A stretch of DNA of 64,000 nt, taken from NCBI RefSeq assembly GCF_006538325.1, contig NZ_BJKK01000005.1, forward strand, positions 245,009 to 309,008, read 5' to 3'. Below are positions 1 through 9,754 of the stretch, piece after piece. The position numbers and the translations under genes were made by a program. The notes beneath the pieces are model-generated. The model worked only from the letters and a program-made list of their open reading frames with translations, did not search any database and was not told the origin of the DNA. How positions within the stretch are numbered: the first letter of the stretch is position 1; each line of letters opens with the position of its first letter. The stretch is from Alteromonas sp. KUL42 (GTDB lineage: Bacteria; Pseudomonadota; Gammaproteobacteria; Enterobacterales; Alteromonadaceae).

Positions 1-132
1 GATGAAACAGTAGCAATACCAAGTTGTTTTTATGAGTTCGCTCAGCGCTATGACATGCCAAATGGTAAACGTTATCAAGGTTTTGTTGCAGCGTCAGCAG
101 ACAAGATTTTTGAAAGCACAAACGTAATGTAA
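1..132 (+). CDS. C-terminal end of an unidentified protein (partial)
   Basis: The first 43 codons read open in frame 1 and end at a TAA, followed by a hairpin terminator about 70 bases on. The visible tail contains a short stretch rich in Tyr, Phe and Arg and ends in STNVM. I do not recognise the family from this fragment. It runs into a convergent gene on the other strand, so it is the last gene of its transcript. The start lies outside the window. Confidence 0.6.
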   Translation, partial: DETVAIPSCFYEFAQRYDMPNGKRYQGFVAASADKIFESTNVM

Positions 133-202
133 TTCATTAAACATCTTAATTGTTATGACTTCTTTCACTCTTCACAGTTAAGCAGTCAGTATGAGTTGCG
201 AT

Positions 203-232
203 AAAGCCCATTCAAAAATGTATGGGCTTTTT
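203..232 (+). terminator. Rho-independent terminator after the partial first gene
   Basis: A 9-base inverted repeat (AAAGCCCAT / ATGGGCTTT) with a 10-base loop is followed by further T residues on the plus strand. It ends exactly where the convergent GGDEF/EAL gene has its stop codon, so it may also end that transcript. Confidence 0.7.
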
Positions 233-2402
233 AATTTGTAGATTTAATCAAGTACGGTGCGGTTGCATGGCGAGCTAAAAATTGGTCGTATGGCATAGGT
301 TTATCAAAGTAAAAGCCTTGCATCAGGTGTATGTCTGCTTGCTCCATAAAAGGTAAATAAGATTCTAACTCAACCCCCTCAGCAACTACTTCTATTTGTA
401 AACTTTTGAGCATTGCGATTAAACCGTTAAAAAGGGCGTTCGCGCGGCTGTCTTGGTGTATTCCTTTGATTAAACTCTTGTCTACTTTTACCGTTTCAAA
501 CTGGAACATTCTTAAATAACTCAACGATGAAAAGCCCGTTCCAAAGTCATCTAAAGAAAGTCTGAATCCGTACTCTCTTAAATGATTGAGCGCTCTTAAT
601 GCTGCCCGCTCATCTCGTATAAATACCGACTCGGTAAGTTCAAACTCTATATACTCAGGCGAAACATGACTGCTCTGGCAGATACGATGAGCCTGTTCAG
701 GAAACGATTTATCAAGTAATTGATTGGCGCTGATATTGACAGACAATGGAATCGCTTCTCCCTGCTGGGTTTCCATCATAGAAATATAATCGCATGCTGC
801 TTCAATAGCCTGCAGTCCAATTGCACAATCGAGCTTGTGTTCTTCTGCAATAGGAATAAATACGGTAGGTGACACAACACCATGTAAACCTGATATCCAC
901 CTACACAACACTTCACCGCCTTTAAGCGTGCCATCTAGTGAGTATTTACCTTGAATATAAAAATCGAGTAAATGGTTTTGAATGGTTTTACGTAAATCAT
1001 TCACCATAGTGATTTGCTGAGACATACTTTCATAAAGCCCTGCCTCATAGACATACACTTGGCCTTTGCCGAGCTCTTTGGCTCGATACATAGATGCATC
1101 TGCACATTGGATAAGGCTTTCAATGTTATCACTGTGCTTAGGATAAGCAGCAATACCAATACTTGCAGACAACCTCAGTTCCATATTTCTAGCAATGATA
1201 ACGTCTTGTTCTATTAACTGTATAAGATGTTCTGAGCGCTCAACCACATCTTCGATATTCTGCTTAGGTAACAATGCAATAAACTCATCCCCTCCCCAAC
1301 GACCCACATCGCCAATTTTGCCGAACTCGCTTGTCAATAATGCACCAATGCGCTGCAGTTCAATGTCACCACGCTCGTGACCCGCGTTATCATTTATTGC
1401 CTTAAAGCCATCTAAATCGATAAAAACAAGCAAAAAGTGTTGTTGGATATTGGCATAGTTTGAAATTGCCTCCCTTAATGCATTTCTATTTGAAAGCCCA
1501 GTAAGACCATCGTGTAAAGCCAGTTGCTTCAGCCTGGCTTCATTGCGTTTTCTGTCGCTGATGTCACGCATGGTCGCAATGACATACGAAGATGTTTTTT
1601 GAAACGTTTCGAATAAAGCTAACGAAATATCGACCACTTTTTCTTCGTTGAGACGAGCTATCATCTTCGTCTCAAAGCGCATTTGCTTGTCATCAATAAG
1701 TTGCAAAGTGTTAATCTCATCGTCCAATAGAAGATCGTTAAAGTTTTTACCTAACCAATTTTCCTTTATTGAAGTTCCCATGAGTTTTACAAACGCATCG
1801 TTGCACTCTGTTACAGTTAACTCAGGAGAGAGAACTAACATTGGTTCTCTTGAGCTAGCAAATGCGGACGCCATAAGGTGAAAGGATTGCTCTGCCTTTC
1901 GCTGCTGTGTTATGTCTTTTGTTGTACCAACAATATGTAACGCCTCACTGGCTGGCCCTCGCTTTAGTACACGCCCGCGTAATCGTACCCACTGAAATTC
2001 TTTGTGAAGTTTCATTCTAAATGAAAACTCGATACGGTCTCTATTTCCGTGTAGCGCCATACTCCAATGGAACTGTAACCCATTCAAATCATCCTCATGG
2101 ACCAGCCGCATCAGTTGGATCAACGAACCTCGCCACGCTGATGCACTATCAGAATGTAAAGAAAAAGCGCGAATTTCCATCTCATCAGTTTCTGCATGCC
2201 AGCTCCAAAAAGACTCTTGTGAAGCCCAAAGCGCTAACTCTAGATTTTTCTGAGCTTGCTGGCTCTCCTGAAGAGCCTGATACAAGCTTGCGCTTTTGTG
2301 TGTGAGCAAGAATTCTGCTTGCTCTCTGGCATTTCGCTCGCGCTTAAGGCGCCGTTCTAGCAGCGCAGTGCCTTTACTATCACGTATAGATTCATCAGAC
2401 AT
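231..2402 (-). CDS. PAS-GGDEF-EAL c-di-GMP enzyme, probable H-NOX-associated (HaCE-type)
   Basis: A 723-residue cytoplasmic protein that probably makes and/or degrades cyclic di-GMP. It has an N-terminal coiled coil (about 12-55), two PAS-like regions (about 55-170 and 175-285), a GGDEF domain with an intact GGDEF motif at 370-374, and an EAL domain. The EAL signature reads EVL (497-499), a variant found in active phosphodiesterases; ELTES (588-592), DDFGTG (618-623), Lys642 and EGVE (675-678) are kept. The RxxD inhibitory site before GGDEF is degenerate, with Lys in place of Arg. There is no membrane segment. The gene starts 10 bases after the H-NOX stop, so the two are almost certainly co-transcribed. 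In Shewanella woodyi the equivalent pair forms a complex in which NO-bound H-NOX shifts the enzyme from cyclase to phosphodiesterase activity; the same role here is inferred. Confidence 0.9.
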   Translation of the reverse strand: MSDESIRDSKGTALLERRLKRERNAREQAEFLLTHKSASLYQALQESQQAQKNLELALWASQESFWSWHAETDEMEIRAFSLHSDSASAWRGSLIQLMRLVHEDDLNGLQFHWSMALHGNRDRIEFSFRMKLHKEFQWVRLRGRVLKRGPASEALHIVGTTKDITQQRKAEQSFHLMASAFASSREPMLVLSPELTVTECNDAFVKLMGTSIKENWLGKNFNDLLLDDEINTLQLIDDKQMRFETKMIARLNEEKVVDISLALFETFQKTSSYVIATMRDISDRKRNEARLKQLALHDGLTGLSNRNALREAISNYANIQQHFLLVFIDLDGFKAINDNAGHERGDIELQRIGALLTSEFGKIGDVGRWGGDEFIALLPKQNIEDVVERSEHLIQLIEQDVIIARNMELRLSASIGIAAYPKHSDNIESLIQCADASMYRAKELGKGQVYVYEAGLYESMSQQITMVNDLRKTIQNHLLDFYIQGKYSLDGTLKGGEVLCRWISGLHGVVSPTVFIPIAEEHKLDCAIGLQAIEAACDYISMMETQQGEAIPLSVNISANQLLDKSFPEQAHRICQSSHVSPEYIEFELTESVFIRDERAALRALNHLREYGFRLSLDDFGTGFSSLSYLRMFQFETVKVDKSLIKGIHQDSRANALFNGLIAMLKSLQIEVVAEGVELESYLPFMEQADIHLMQGFYFDKPMPYDQFLARHATAPYLIKSTN

Positions 2403-2412
2403 TTGGAGCCCT

Positions 2413-2949
2413 TTAGACCAGAACGATACTAAATTCGTAGGTATGAGGGGTATCTAATTTGCGAGTTTCCCGTTCCAATTTACAGCCAAAATATGCTGCG
2501 GCTGCATCCATGAGCCCCTCAGCCAACGCGTACAGTTCACGTTCGGAATAATATTGCAGCTGCATGGTGCTATCGGTACGAGACAATACAGTAAACCTAG
2601 GAAGGTCGGCATCAGGATAGAGCTTTTTTACTTGAACATGAATGTCACCATCGAGGTGCGCCAACATATCTAAGATATCTTCGGCATTGGCTAATACTTC
2701 AGCATGTACCGCCCCGAGCTTTCCAAAAAGATAATAACCAAAGTCATAAAGAAGGGCGTTGGCCGATTTACCCGTTTTATTAACCAGCACATTAAGCATG
2801 CGCTGCATTTCTTCAAACGGATAATAGCCAACAGCCGTATATGCACCATCATTAGCTAACTGAGCTTCAACAATAACCTCGTCAGCAAACTCAGGGGACA
2901 CCGTTTCTTCTAACATGTCGATTAACGATGTGAACACTATGCCCAGCAT
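2413..2949 (-). CDS. H-NOX haem nitric-oxide-sensing protein
   Basis: A 178-residue stand-alone H-NOX (HNOB) domain, the normal length for bacterial sensors that bind NO through a ferrous haem. The proximal haem ligand is His104 in the segment DIHVQV, and the haem propionate-binding YxSxR motif is Tyr133-Ser135-Arg137. The N-terminal MLGIVF resembles the first strand of the family. The start has a good AGGA Shine-Dalgarno 7 bases upstream. It is first in a two-gene unit with the GGDEF/EAL enzyme, which points to NO control of c-di-GMP. Whether it excludes oxygen (no distal tyrosine) cannot be settled by eye. Confidence 0.92.
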   Translation of the reverse strand: MLGIVFTSLIDMLEETVSPEFADEVIVEAQLANDGAYTAVGYYPFEEMQRMLNVLVNKTGKSANALLYDFGYYLFGKLGAVHAEVLANAEDILDMLAHLDGDIHVQVKKLYPDADLPRFTVLSRTDSTMQLQYYSERELYALAEGLMDAAAAYFGCKLERETRKLDTPHTYEFSIVLV

Positions 2950-3040
2950 GAATCATCCTCATTTAATTCTTTCTATGAGTGTAGTTCACGCTGACACAAG
3001 GACAACTTAAACTTTAGCGCTAAATTTACTGATTTTTAGC

Positions 3041-5329
3041 TTAATTCTCTGGCTCTATTGGTGCGCTGTCTTTAGAGGGCAAAACAATTTCCACGCCATC
3101 TACCCTTTGTAGACCTCTCGGTAATTTGTTACCTCGACGACCGCGTTCACCTTGATAGTGAGTAAGATCATCAGCAGATAGCGTCATATTACGTTTGCCC
3201 GCATTCACTTTCACTGCAGCACCTTCAGGTATAACCGTCATCACCTTGACATACTCTTCTCGAGATTGTGCTTTAGCAGACGGTATATTGATAAGTTTAT
3301 TGCCTTTACCTTTTCCTAAACTCGGTAAGTCACGAAGTGGGAATATCAACATACGTCCTTCGTTGGATATAGTTAAGCACCAATCTGAATCAAGGTTTGA
3401 TACAGGCGTGGGCTTCATAACCTTCGCTGCAGTTGGCAAAGATAAGTACGCTTTACCCGCTTTGTTTTTACTCACCATATCTTTAAAGGTACCGACGAAG
3501 CCGTAACCGGCATCGGAGCCAACTAAGAACTTACTTTCATCGTTGGCCATAATGACATGTTCGAAGGATTCCCCACCGACAATACTGAAGCGCCCTGTCA
3601 GTGGTTCACCTTGGCTACGTGCCGAAGGCAATCCATGAGAGTCACAAGAAAAGGTGCGTCCTGACGTATCCATAAATACAGCAGGTTGGTTACTCTTACC
3701 TTCCGCACTAGCCAAATACCCATCACCGGCTTTATAACTTAAGCCTTCTGCATCAATATCATGGCCTTTAGCACAGCGTGCCCAGCCTTTCTCAGACAAT
3801 ACAACGGTAACTGATTCTGTCGGCACTAGCTCTTTCTCAGATAATGCCTTAGCTTCACCGCGTTCAACAATTGGAGAACGGCGATCATCACCATACTTTT
3901 CAGCATCGGCGAGAATTTCTTTCTTAATAAGGGTCTTGAGACGACGATCTGAACCCAACAGCTGTTGAAGCTTGTCACGCTCTTCTGCCAGCGCGTCTTG
4001 CTCACCTTTAATTTTCATTTCTTCCAATTTGGCAAGGTGACGCAATTTTAATTCAAGGATGGCTTCGGCTTGAGTATCACTTAAACCAAAGCGCGACATA
4101 AGCTCAGGCTTTGGTTTGTCGTAGGTTCGAATGATTTCGATAACTTCGTCGATATTTAAAAAGGCAATTAACAAACCTTCAAGGATATGCAAGCGGGCCA
4201 GTACTTTATCCAAGCGATATTGCAAACGACGCGTAACAGTATCCTTTCGATATTCCAACCATTCAGACAAGATAGTACGCAAGTCTTTAACTTGTGGACG
4301 ACCATCTAAGCCAATCATGTTCAGATTGACGCGGTAGTTTTTCTCTAAATCTGTAGTTGCGAATAAATGCTGCATTAACTGAGTGACATCCACGCGATTA
4401 GAACGAGGAGTAATCACAAGTCGCGTAGGGTTTTCATGGTCAGACTCGTCGCGCAAGTCACTCACCATGGGCAGCTTTTTGGCCTGCATTTGTGCAGCAA
4501 TTTGTTCTAATATTTTTGCGCCTGATGCCTGATGCGGCAACGCGGTGATAACCACATCACCGTTCTCTTCCCCATACACTGCACGCATCTTGATTGAGCC
4601 ACGGCCTGATTCATACAGCTTTTTGATATCAGCTTTAGGCGTGATAATTTCGGCTTCGGTAGGATAGTCAGGGCCATTGACATGCTCTAGTACATCTTGC
4701 AATTCGGCTTTGCTGTTATCAAGTAGCATGGCACAGGCATTAGCCAACTCGCGCACATTGTGTGGAGGGATATCAGTGGCCATACCCACCGCAATACCGG
4801 TCACACCATTCAGCAATATGTGTGGTAAACGAGCGGGTAAAACACTTGGCTCTTCTAACGTGCCGTCAAAGTTAGGAACCCAATCAACCGTGCCTTGCCC
4901 TAATTCATTTAATAGTACTTCTGAAAAACGAGATAGCTTGGCTTCTGTGTATCGCATGGCAGCAAATGACTTGGGATCATCAGGAGCCCCCCAGTTCCCC
5001 TGCCCATCAACCAATGGATAGCGATACGAGAAGGGCTGTGCCATTAACACCATGGCTTCATAACACGCGGAGTCACCATGGGGATGAAACTTACCTAACA
5101 CGTCACCCACGGTTCTTGCTGACTTCTTGTACTTTGCATTCGCACTTAGTCCTAAGTCGGACATTGCATAAATAATACGGCGCTGTACGGGTTTAAGCCC
5201 ATCAGAAATATGAGGGAGCGCCCTATCCATAATGACGTACATAGAATAATTAAGGTAAGCGTCTTCGGTGAAGCGTCGAAGAGGGAGCTGCTCTACTCCA
5301 TCGCGGTTAATGATGATCTCGTCACTCAT
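3041..5329 (-). CDS. parC: DNA topoisomerase IV subunit A
   Basis: ParC cuts and rejoins DNA to decatenate daughter chromosomes, acting as a C2E2 tetramer with ParE. The 762-residue protein is close to the E. coli length. The catalytic tyrosine is Tyr127 in AAMRYTEA. The quinolone-resistance region carries Ser87 and Glu91, the sensitive wild-type residues. The C-terminal part is the usual beta-pinwheel domain. I start at the ATG before SDEIII; a longer frame from a TTG adds ten residues not expected in the family. parE is not adjacent. The H-NOX gene lies 91 bases downstream on the same strand, so read-through into it is possible. Confidence 0.97.
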   Translation of the reverse strand: MSDEIIINRDGVEQLPLRRFTEDAYLNYSMYVIMDRALPHISDGLKPVQRRIIYAMSDLGLSANAKYKKSARTVGDVLGKFHPHGDSACYEAMVLMAQPFSYRYPLVDGQGNWGAPDDPKSFAAMRYTEAKLSRFSEVLLNELGQGTVDWVPNFDGTLEEPSVLPARLPHILLNGVTGIAVGMATDIPPHNVRELANACAMLLDNSKAELQDVLEHVNGPDYPTEAEIITPKADIKKLYESGRGSIKMRAVYGEENGDVVITALPHQASGAKILEQIAAQMQAKKLPMVSDLRDESDHENPTRLVITPRSNRVDVTQLMQHLFATTDLEKNYRVNLNMIGLDGRPQVKDLRTILSEWLEYRKDTVTRRLQYRLDKVLARLHILEGLLIAFLNIDEVIEIIRTYDKPKPELMSRFGLSDTQAEAILELKLRHLAKLEEMKIKGEQDALAEERDKLQQLLGSDRRLKTLIKKEILADAEKYGDDRRSPIVERGEAKALSEKELVPTESVTVVLSEKGWARCAKGHDIDAEGLSYKAGDGYLASAEGKSNQPAVFMDTSGRTFSCDSHGLPSARSQGEPLTGRFSIVGGESFEHVIMANDESKFLVGSDAGYGFVGTFKDMVSKNKAGKAYLSLPTAAKVMKPTPVSNLDSDWCLTISNEGRMLIFPLRDLPSLGKGKGNKLINIPSAKAQSREEYVKVMTVIPEGAAVKVNAGKRNMTLSADDLTHYQGERGRRGNKLPRGLQRVDGVEIVLPSKDSAPIEPEN

Positions 5330-5617
5330 AATATTTTTTCGTTTTGTTATTAATACCAATGCGCTCGCTAATGAACATGAGCTTTGCTACTTCGCTTTAT
5401 CAATGTCTTTATATCGACATCACTATACCAAACGACCGAACAAAGCGCGTAAACTATTGTGAGGTAAACCGTTTACAGGTGCAATCTTTGTCATTACATG
5501 TCCAAATATAAAGGGCAACTCCCCTTTAACTTCCAACACTTAATAGTACGCTAAACTTTGTGATCCTGTGCAGACGGTGGTTTAATACTTTTATACATTT
5601 CATAGACACAGACGACA

Positions 5618-6334
5618 ATGCATTTGATTCGAGTATTACTTTTCTTTTTCTGTATTGCCGTTTTGACGTTACCGTCTTACGCACATGCACAGCACATTGA
5701 GCAGTTATTCGATGAAGAAGCGACACTCAACTTATCTGATTCTTTATATTTTCTTTTAGAAACCGATTACCAATTAACGATTAGCGACGTTGCCCGCAGG
5801 CGAAATGACTTTTTAATCCACCCCCATGGCAATCCCAACTTTGGTTTCAGCGATACAGGGATGTGGCTACTCACTTCCGTTGTAAATGTATCAAATCAGA
5901 AAAGCTGGGTTTTTTCTATTAACTTTAGCCAACTAGACAGTGTGGACTTCTATGTCGTTCAAGATGGGAAGGTGATACAGCAAAGCCATCAAGGTAAAGC
6001 GCAAATAGAACAACGCTTTCGTGTTCCAACGCTACGTGTAGATATTCCCAGTGGTGTACCTATTGACCTGTACATTCGCGTTGAAAGCCGTTCGTCGAGT
6101 TTGATAACCCCCTTACGTATTCAACCTGAGCCAACACACGACAGTTATTATCAGATAGACAGCATGCTGTGGGGACTATTCTACGGTGGATTATTTATAT
6201 TAGCTATTTACAACCTAGCGCTTTTTTTTAGGCGTAAGGGAGAAAAGCCTTCTTGCTTATGTTGGCTATATTTTCGCTGTCATTTTATGGCAATTTGTGT
6301 GGGGCGGACACACACACACAGTGTTTACAAATGA
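5618..6334 (+). CDS. 7TMR-DISM hybrid histidine kinase, N-terminal fragment (frameshifted)
   Basis: This frame gives a signal peptide (cleavage likely after AHA at about residue 24), a periplasmic 7TMR-DISMED2-type beta-sandwich (about 30-175), and the first helix of a 7TMR-DISM membrane domain (LWGLFYGGLFILAIYNLALFF). After that helix the frame becomes non-membrane-like and stops. The continuation of the membrane domain is found one base over, directly downstream. A T8 run at 6222-6229 is the likely site: removing one T joins the frames as ALFLGVREKS, typical of the family. Alone this fragment could not signal. Either the gene is broken or phase-variable, or the sequence carries an indel error. 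Confidence 0.8.
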   Translation: MHLIRVLLFFFCIAVLTLPSYAHAQHIEQLFDEEATLNLSDSLYFLLETDYQLTISDVARRRNDFLIHPHGNPNFGFSDTGMWLLTSVVNVSNQKSWVFSINFSQLDSVDFYVVQDGKVIQQSHQGKAQIEQRFRVPTLRVDIPSGVPIDLYIRVESRSSSLITPLRIQPEPTHDSYYQIDSMLWGLFYGGLFILAIYNLALFFRRKGEKPSCLCWLYFRCHFMAICVGRTHTHSVYK

Positions 6335-8735
6335 GATCCCTTCATGGGTAGTAGGGCATGCTGAACTCATTTTTGTCATCATTGGCATTAGTTCAGGCTT
6401 GTTTACCATAACGTTTCTTGAGACAGAAAATAATGCGCCAACCACACACGCTATCATCAAACTATTACTGCTATGCCAATTCATCACGGGCATTGTTTGT
6501 CTAACCAGCGCGCTGCCATCGGTTTGGAAGAACAATTTAGTTTATGGTGTTGGGCTTATTGCCATTTTAAGCTACATCTATGCAGGTTTTGAATCCTTCT
6601 TTAACAAATTCAAACCCGCGCGCTACTTTATTTTTGCCTGGACCATGTTAGCAACAGGCGCAATTATCGGCATGTTGAGCTTGATGGGCGTGCTGCCTTC
6701 GAACAACTTCACCACCTACTGCTTTCAGGTAGGTGTTTTCCTGGAAGCAGGTTTGTTCTCTATAGCCCTTATGGAAAAAAGTAGAAGTCAGCTTGAAAGT
6801 GAAGTTGAGCAAGCGACTAATGATCTTCGCAATAATATGGAGTTGATAGAAGAGCAAAATGCCCGTTTAGATATTGCGCGCAAAGATGCCATTAAAGCCA
6901 GTAATGTTAAGTCTCAATTTCTAGCCAATATGAGCCACGAAATACGCACACCACTAAACGCTATATTGGGCTTTAGTAAGGAGCTTAACAATGCGTCTTT
7001 ACCTACTGATCAGCAAGAACAAGTACGTATAGTTAACACCGCTGCCGACAATCTGCTTACCATCGTCAATGACGTGTTGGACTTCTCAAAAATTGAGGCC
7101 GGCAAGCTTAAAATTAACAATCAACCTTTCTCCCCAAATAAGTTACTGGAAGAAATGGTCACCATAATGGCAAAGTCCTCGCACAGTAAGCGAATTGAAT
7201 TTGTTTTTGATCTCCGTCCAATACCTGAAAAGCTCATTGGCGATGTTTTTCGAATCAAGCAGGTACTCAACAACCTTTTGAGTAATGCACTGAAGTTTAC
7301 CTCTTCTGGTACCATTACACTTGCGGTTAGCGGGCGCTCTCTTGAGCACGGTATTCACGAATTAAACATTACCGTAGAAGACACGGGTATTGGTATAAGC
7401 CGTCAGGACAGAAAGAAACTCTTCAACGCTTTTTCACAAGTTGATGATGCGATTAATCGCAGTTATCAGGGAACCGGGCTTGGTCTAGTCATCAGTAAAG
7501 AGTTAGTGCGATTGATGAACGGTGACTTAAACCTTAAAAGTGCAGTAGGTCAAGGGTCTACCTTCAGTGTTTCGCTACGAATGAACCAGCTTAGCCAAAA
7601 ATATGCACTTTCAACCAATCAAGAATGGCAAAACAAACGCGTCGTAATCTACGACCCTATACCGTCTACGCGTCGCACCAGCAGCGCTATGTTAACGTCA
7701 TTAGGGGCCATTACTACATCAGTGGAATCTTTGGACTTTTTAACATCCCTTACCGGGCAATACGACTTCTTTATGGCAACAGTTCCGGTTAGCAAAATTG
7801 CTATGCGAGACACCTATCTTAGTCGCTTTGTAAACTTCCCGGCCAAAAAGCGGATCCTGTGGTATTCAGGCCCAGAACCTTTCTCACAATATCCTAGCTT
7901 GTCGCAACATTTTCATTCACAAGTGCGTATGCCAATGACACTGACCAAGCTTGATAGTTTGGTACACCAACAGAATATCCCTGCCCGCAAAGCCATGCTG
8001 GAAAAAGTAGAAGTACTTCCTGCTGCGCGTATTTTGGCAGTAGACGATATGGACATGAACCTAAAGTTACTTCACACGTGGCTTGACAATTCCCCAGTAA
8101 AACTCACCACAACCATTAGTGGTCAAGATGCCGTAAATCAATGTCAGACCCAAGAGTTCGACCTGATTTTAATGGACGTACAAATGCCGGGAATGGATGG
8201 GTTACAAGCCACTCGAGAAATCCGTAAGTCACCAATTAATATGGGAACGCCTATCGTAGCTGTAACTGCCCATGCGTTTAAAGAAGAGCAGGAGAGATTA
8301 TTGGCATCGGGTATGGACGATTACTTACCCAAACCCATTGAAGTTGAATTGTTACTTGATTTAATAAAATCGTGGTGTCACAAAGTTGAGCCGAGCAATA
8401 TTGTATTTCCGTCAATCGACTGGCAACTTGCACTTAAACGGGCCAATCAAAATCAAGATACGGCACGTGAACTTCTCACCGGCTTTGCACAACTTCTACC
8501 TGATGCCATTGATACTATTACTGTACTTTGGAAAACAAGAGACTATGAAGGCCTAAAAGCAGAAATACACAAACTACACGGCGCATGCTGTTACACAGGC
8601 TTACCTCGACTACAGCAACTCGCCAACCAGTTAGAAGGTGCACTAAAGTTAGGGCATTTCAATGATGCCGATAACTACATCACAGATTTATTGGAAGAAG
8701 CAGAAAAAGTATTAAGTGAAAGTAGAGCGTGTTGA
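6297..8735 (+). CDS. Hybrid histidine kinase, C-terminal fragment (7TM-HisKA-HATPase-REC-REC-HPt)
   Basis: This frame, open from shortly after the T8 run, supplies the rest of a BarA/LadS-like phosphorelay kinase. It has about six remaining membrane helices (to residue ~158), a coiled coil (165-205), HisKA with phospho-acceptor His214 in MSHEIRTP, and a HATPase with N, G1 and G2 boxes (NNLLSNALKF, EDTGIGIS, GTGLGLVIS). Then come a degenerate receiver-like region (about 440-555), a full receiver with Asp627 in ILMDVQMPGMDG, and an HPt domain with His758. The annotated GTG start is only where the frame allows a start; the natural N-terminus is the upstream fragment. The last codons (SRAC and stop) coincide with an interspersed 14-base repeat. 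The output regulator is not in this window. Confidence 0.85.
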   Translation: MWGGHTHTVFTNEIPSWVVGHAELIFVIIGISSGLFTITFLETENNAPTTHAIIKLLLLCQFITGIVCLTSALPSVWKNNLVYGVGLIAILSYIYAGFESFFNKFKPARYFIFAWTMLATGAIIGMLSLMGVLPSNNFTTYCFQVGVFLEAGLFSIALMEKSRSQLESEVEQATNDLRNNMELIEEQNARLDIARKDAIKASNVKSQFLANMSHEIRTPLNAILGFSKELNNASLPTDQQEQVRIVNTAADNLLTIVNDVLDFSKIEAGKLKINNQPFSPNKLLEEMVTIMAKSSHSKRIEFVFDLRPIPEKLIGDVFRIKQVLNNLLSNALKFTSSGTITLAVSGRSLEHGIHELNITVEDTGIGISRQDRKKLFNAFSQVDDAINRSYQGTGLGLVISKELVRLMNGDLNLKSAVGQGSTFSVSLRMNQLSQKYALSTNQEWQNKRVVIYDPIPSTRRTSSAMLTSLGAITTSVESLDFLTSLTGQYDFFMATVPVSKIAMRDTYLSRFVNFPAKKRILWYSGPEPFSQYPSLSQHFHSQVRMPMTLTKLDSLVHQQNIPARKAMLEKVEVLPAARILAVDDMDMNLKLLHTWLDNSPVKLTTTISGQDAVNQCQTQEFDLILMDVQMPGMDGLQATREIRKSPINMGTPIVAVTAHAFKEEQERLLASGMDDYLPKPIEVELLLDLIKSWCHKVEPSNIVFPSIDWQLALKRANQNQDTARELLTGFAQLLPDAIDTITVLWKTRDYEGLKAEIHKLHGACCYTGLPRLQQLANQLEGALKLGHFNDADNYITDLLEEAEKVLSESRAC

Positions 8736-8736
8736 C
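8723..8736. repeat. Interspersed short repeat, copy 1 (TAGAGCGTGTTGAC)
   Basis: The same 14 bases occur three times in the window, all on the plus strand (also at 21767 and 26349). Here the repeat overlaps the 3' end of the hybrid kinase gene and provides its TGA stop. A 14-mer is not expected three times in 64 kb by chance. It may be the end of a mobile or palindromic element. Confidence 0.55.
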
Positions 8737-8745
8737 TTTGGTTAT

Positions 8746-9462
8746 CTATTGGTTCGTCTCGTGAGTTGTATCTTGATTTAGCGTTTGCCTGGCCCGTTGA
8801 CATTGCGCTATCAAGGCTGCGAAATCCTGTGCTTCTCGATCCAGTTCGGAACTCGAGATAAATATGTCAAAGCCCAAGCGCTTTCTTAGTTCTACCATGC
8901 GATGTGCCAGCATTGCCTTTACACCTTTTATCACTGTGCCATCTTCCATTGTGTATGGTTTATCATCGAACATAGACTGCTCATAACAACTCCCCGAAGC
9001 ACAGTTTTCGTCATTGTTCTGCATTAACAAAGGGCGTTGTTCCATGAGTAAATGTGTTGCAAGGCGCGGAGAAATTGTTAGCAAAAAGTCACTGTAGCTT
9101 TTTACTTTAAATCCGATCGTTTCAAGAGGTACATGGTCCAAACCGTGACGCACTCTGGGGCAATCTGCTCGTTGTAAATTATCCCAATGAATGCGCCATG
9201 TCCCTAAGCGGTGCCTGTAAGTAATGTAATCTTTTGCGATCTCTAGACTAAAATTTGGCTCTCTCACTTTGAAGTAACCAATGAGTAGGCAAACCAATGC
9301 TGCACTGGTCATGAATATACCCGCCAAAAATAGCCATTCAGGTAAATAGGCTATCCAGAGCAATGAGATCAATAAGCCGATGCCACCTAAAACAATACTG
9401 GTGATACCATTACTTTTGGATGCGGCGCGAATGTAAATGGGCTCAGAATTAATGCCAGACAT
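8746..9462 (-). CDS. DUF2982 membrane protein
   Basis: A 238-residue protein with two hydrophobic helices near the N-terminus (about 20-38 and 43-63) and a soluble remainder. The sequence around LGTWRIHWDNLQRADCPR, the segment LATHLLMEQRPLL, and the cysteine pair in CASGSCYEQ match what I recall of the DUF2982 family in Vibrio and Shewanella. No function is established. It converges on the hybrid kinase, leaving only about ten bases between the two stops. Confidence 0.75.
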   Translation of the reverse strand: MSGINSEPIYIRAASKSNGITSIVLGGIGLLISLLWIAYLPEWLFLAGIFMTSAALVCLLIGYFKVREPNFSLEIAKDYITYRHRLGTWRIHWDNLQRADCPRVRHGLDHVPLETIGFKVKSYSDFLLTISPRLATHLLMEQRPLLMQNNDENCASGSCYEQSMFDDKPYTMEDGTVIKGVKAMLAHRMVELRKRLGFDIFISSSELDREAQDFAALIAQCQRARQTLNQDTTHETNQ

Positions 9463-9623
9463 ATAAATACACCACCATCATAATTACTGCCCAAAGTATA
9501 TAAAGTCGAATGCGCCTACACTTGATGCAGTCTGTGTAAAGCCAACGTTTTAAAAGGTTATCTTTTTGCATTGTGCCAACTAAAGCATGTCTGCTAATTC
9601 GCTAAAGGGTCAATATGCGCTTT

Positions 9624-9685
9624 ATACCAATCCGCATAGGCGTCTACCCTCTCAGAGTGAGTAAACTTCTATGTGGACCGGTATT
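9624..9685. repeat. Palindromic intergenic element, copy 1
   Basis: A 16-base arm (ATACCAATCCGCATAG) is followed about 30 bases later by its imperfect reverse complement (CTATGTGGACCGGTAT). A second element with the same arms lies at 63614-63667, and both have CTCAGA in the loop. It sits between two minus-strand genes and could fold as a long hairpin. It resembles REP/MITE-type elements common in Alteromonadales intergenic space; the class is inferred. Confidence 0.6.
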
Positions 9686-9754
9686 ATTACGCTTTGTCAT
9701 AACGTATAGTTTACCGCTAAACACGCAATAGCGTTATTTTACTATCAACAAGCT

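Noticed and set aside
6307..6320. CA dinucleotide repeat near the second kinase fragment as the frameshift site
   Set aside because: The second frame already reads in family-like membrane sequence (LLAYVGYIFAVILWQFVWGG) before this repeat, so the shift lies upstream, at or near the T8 run.
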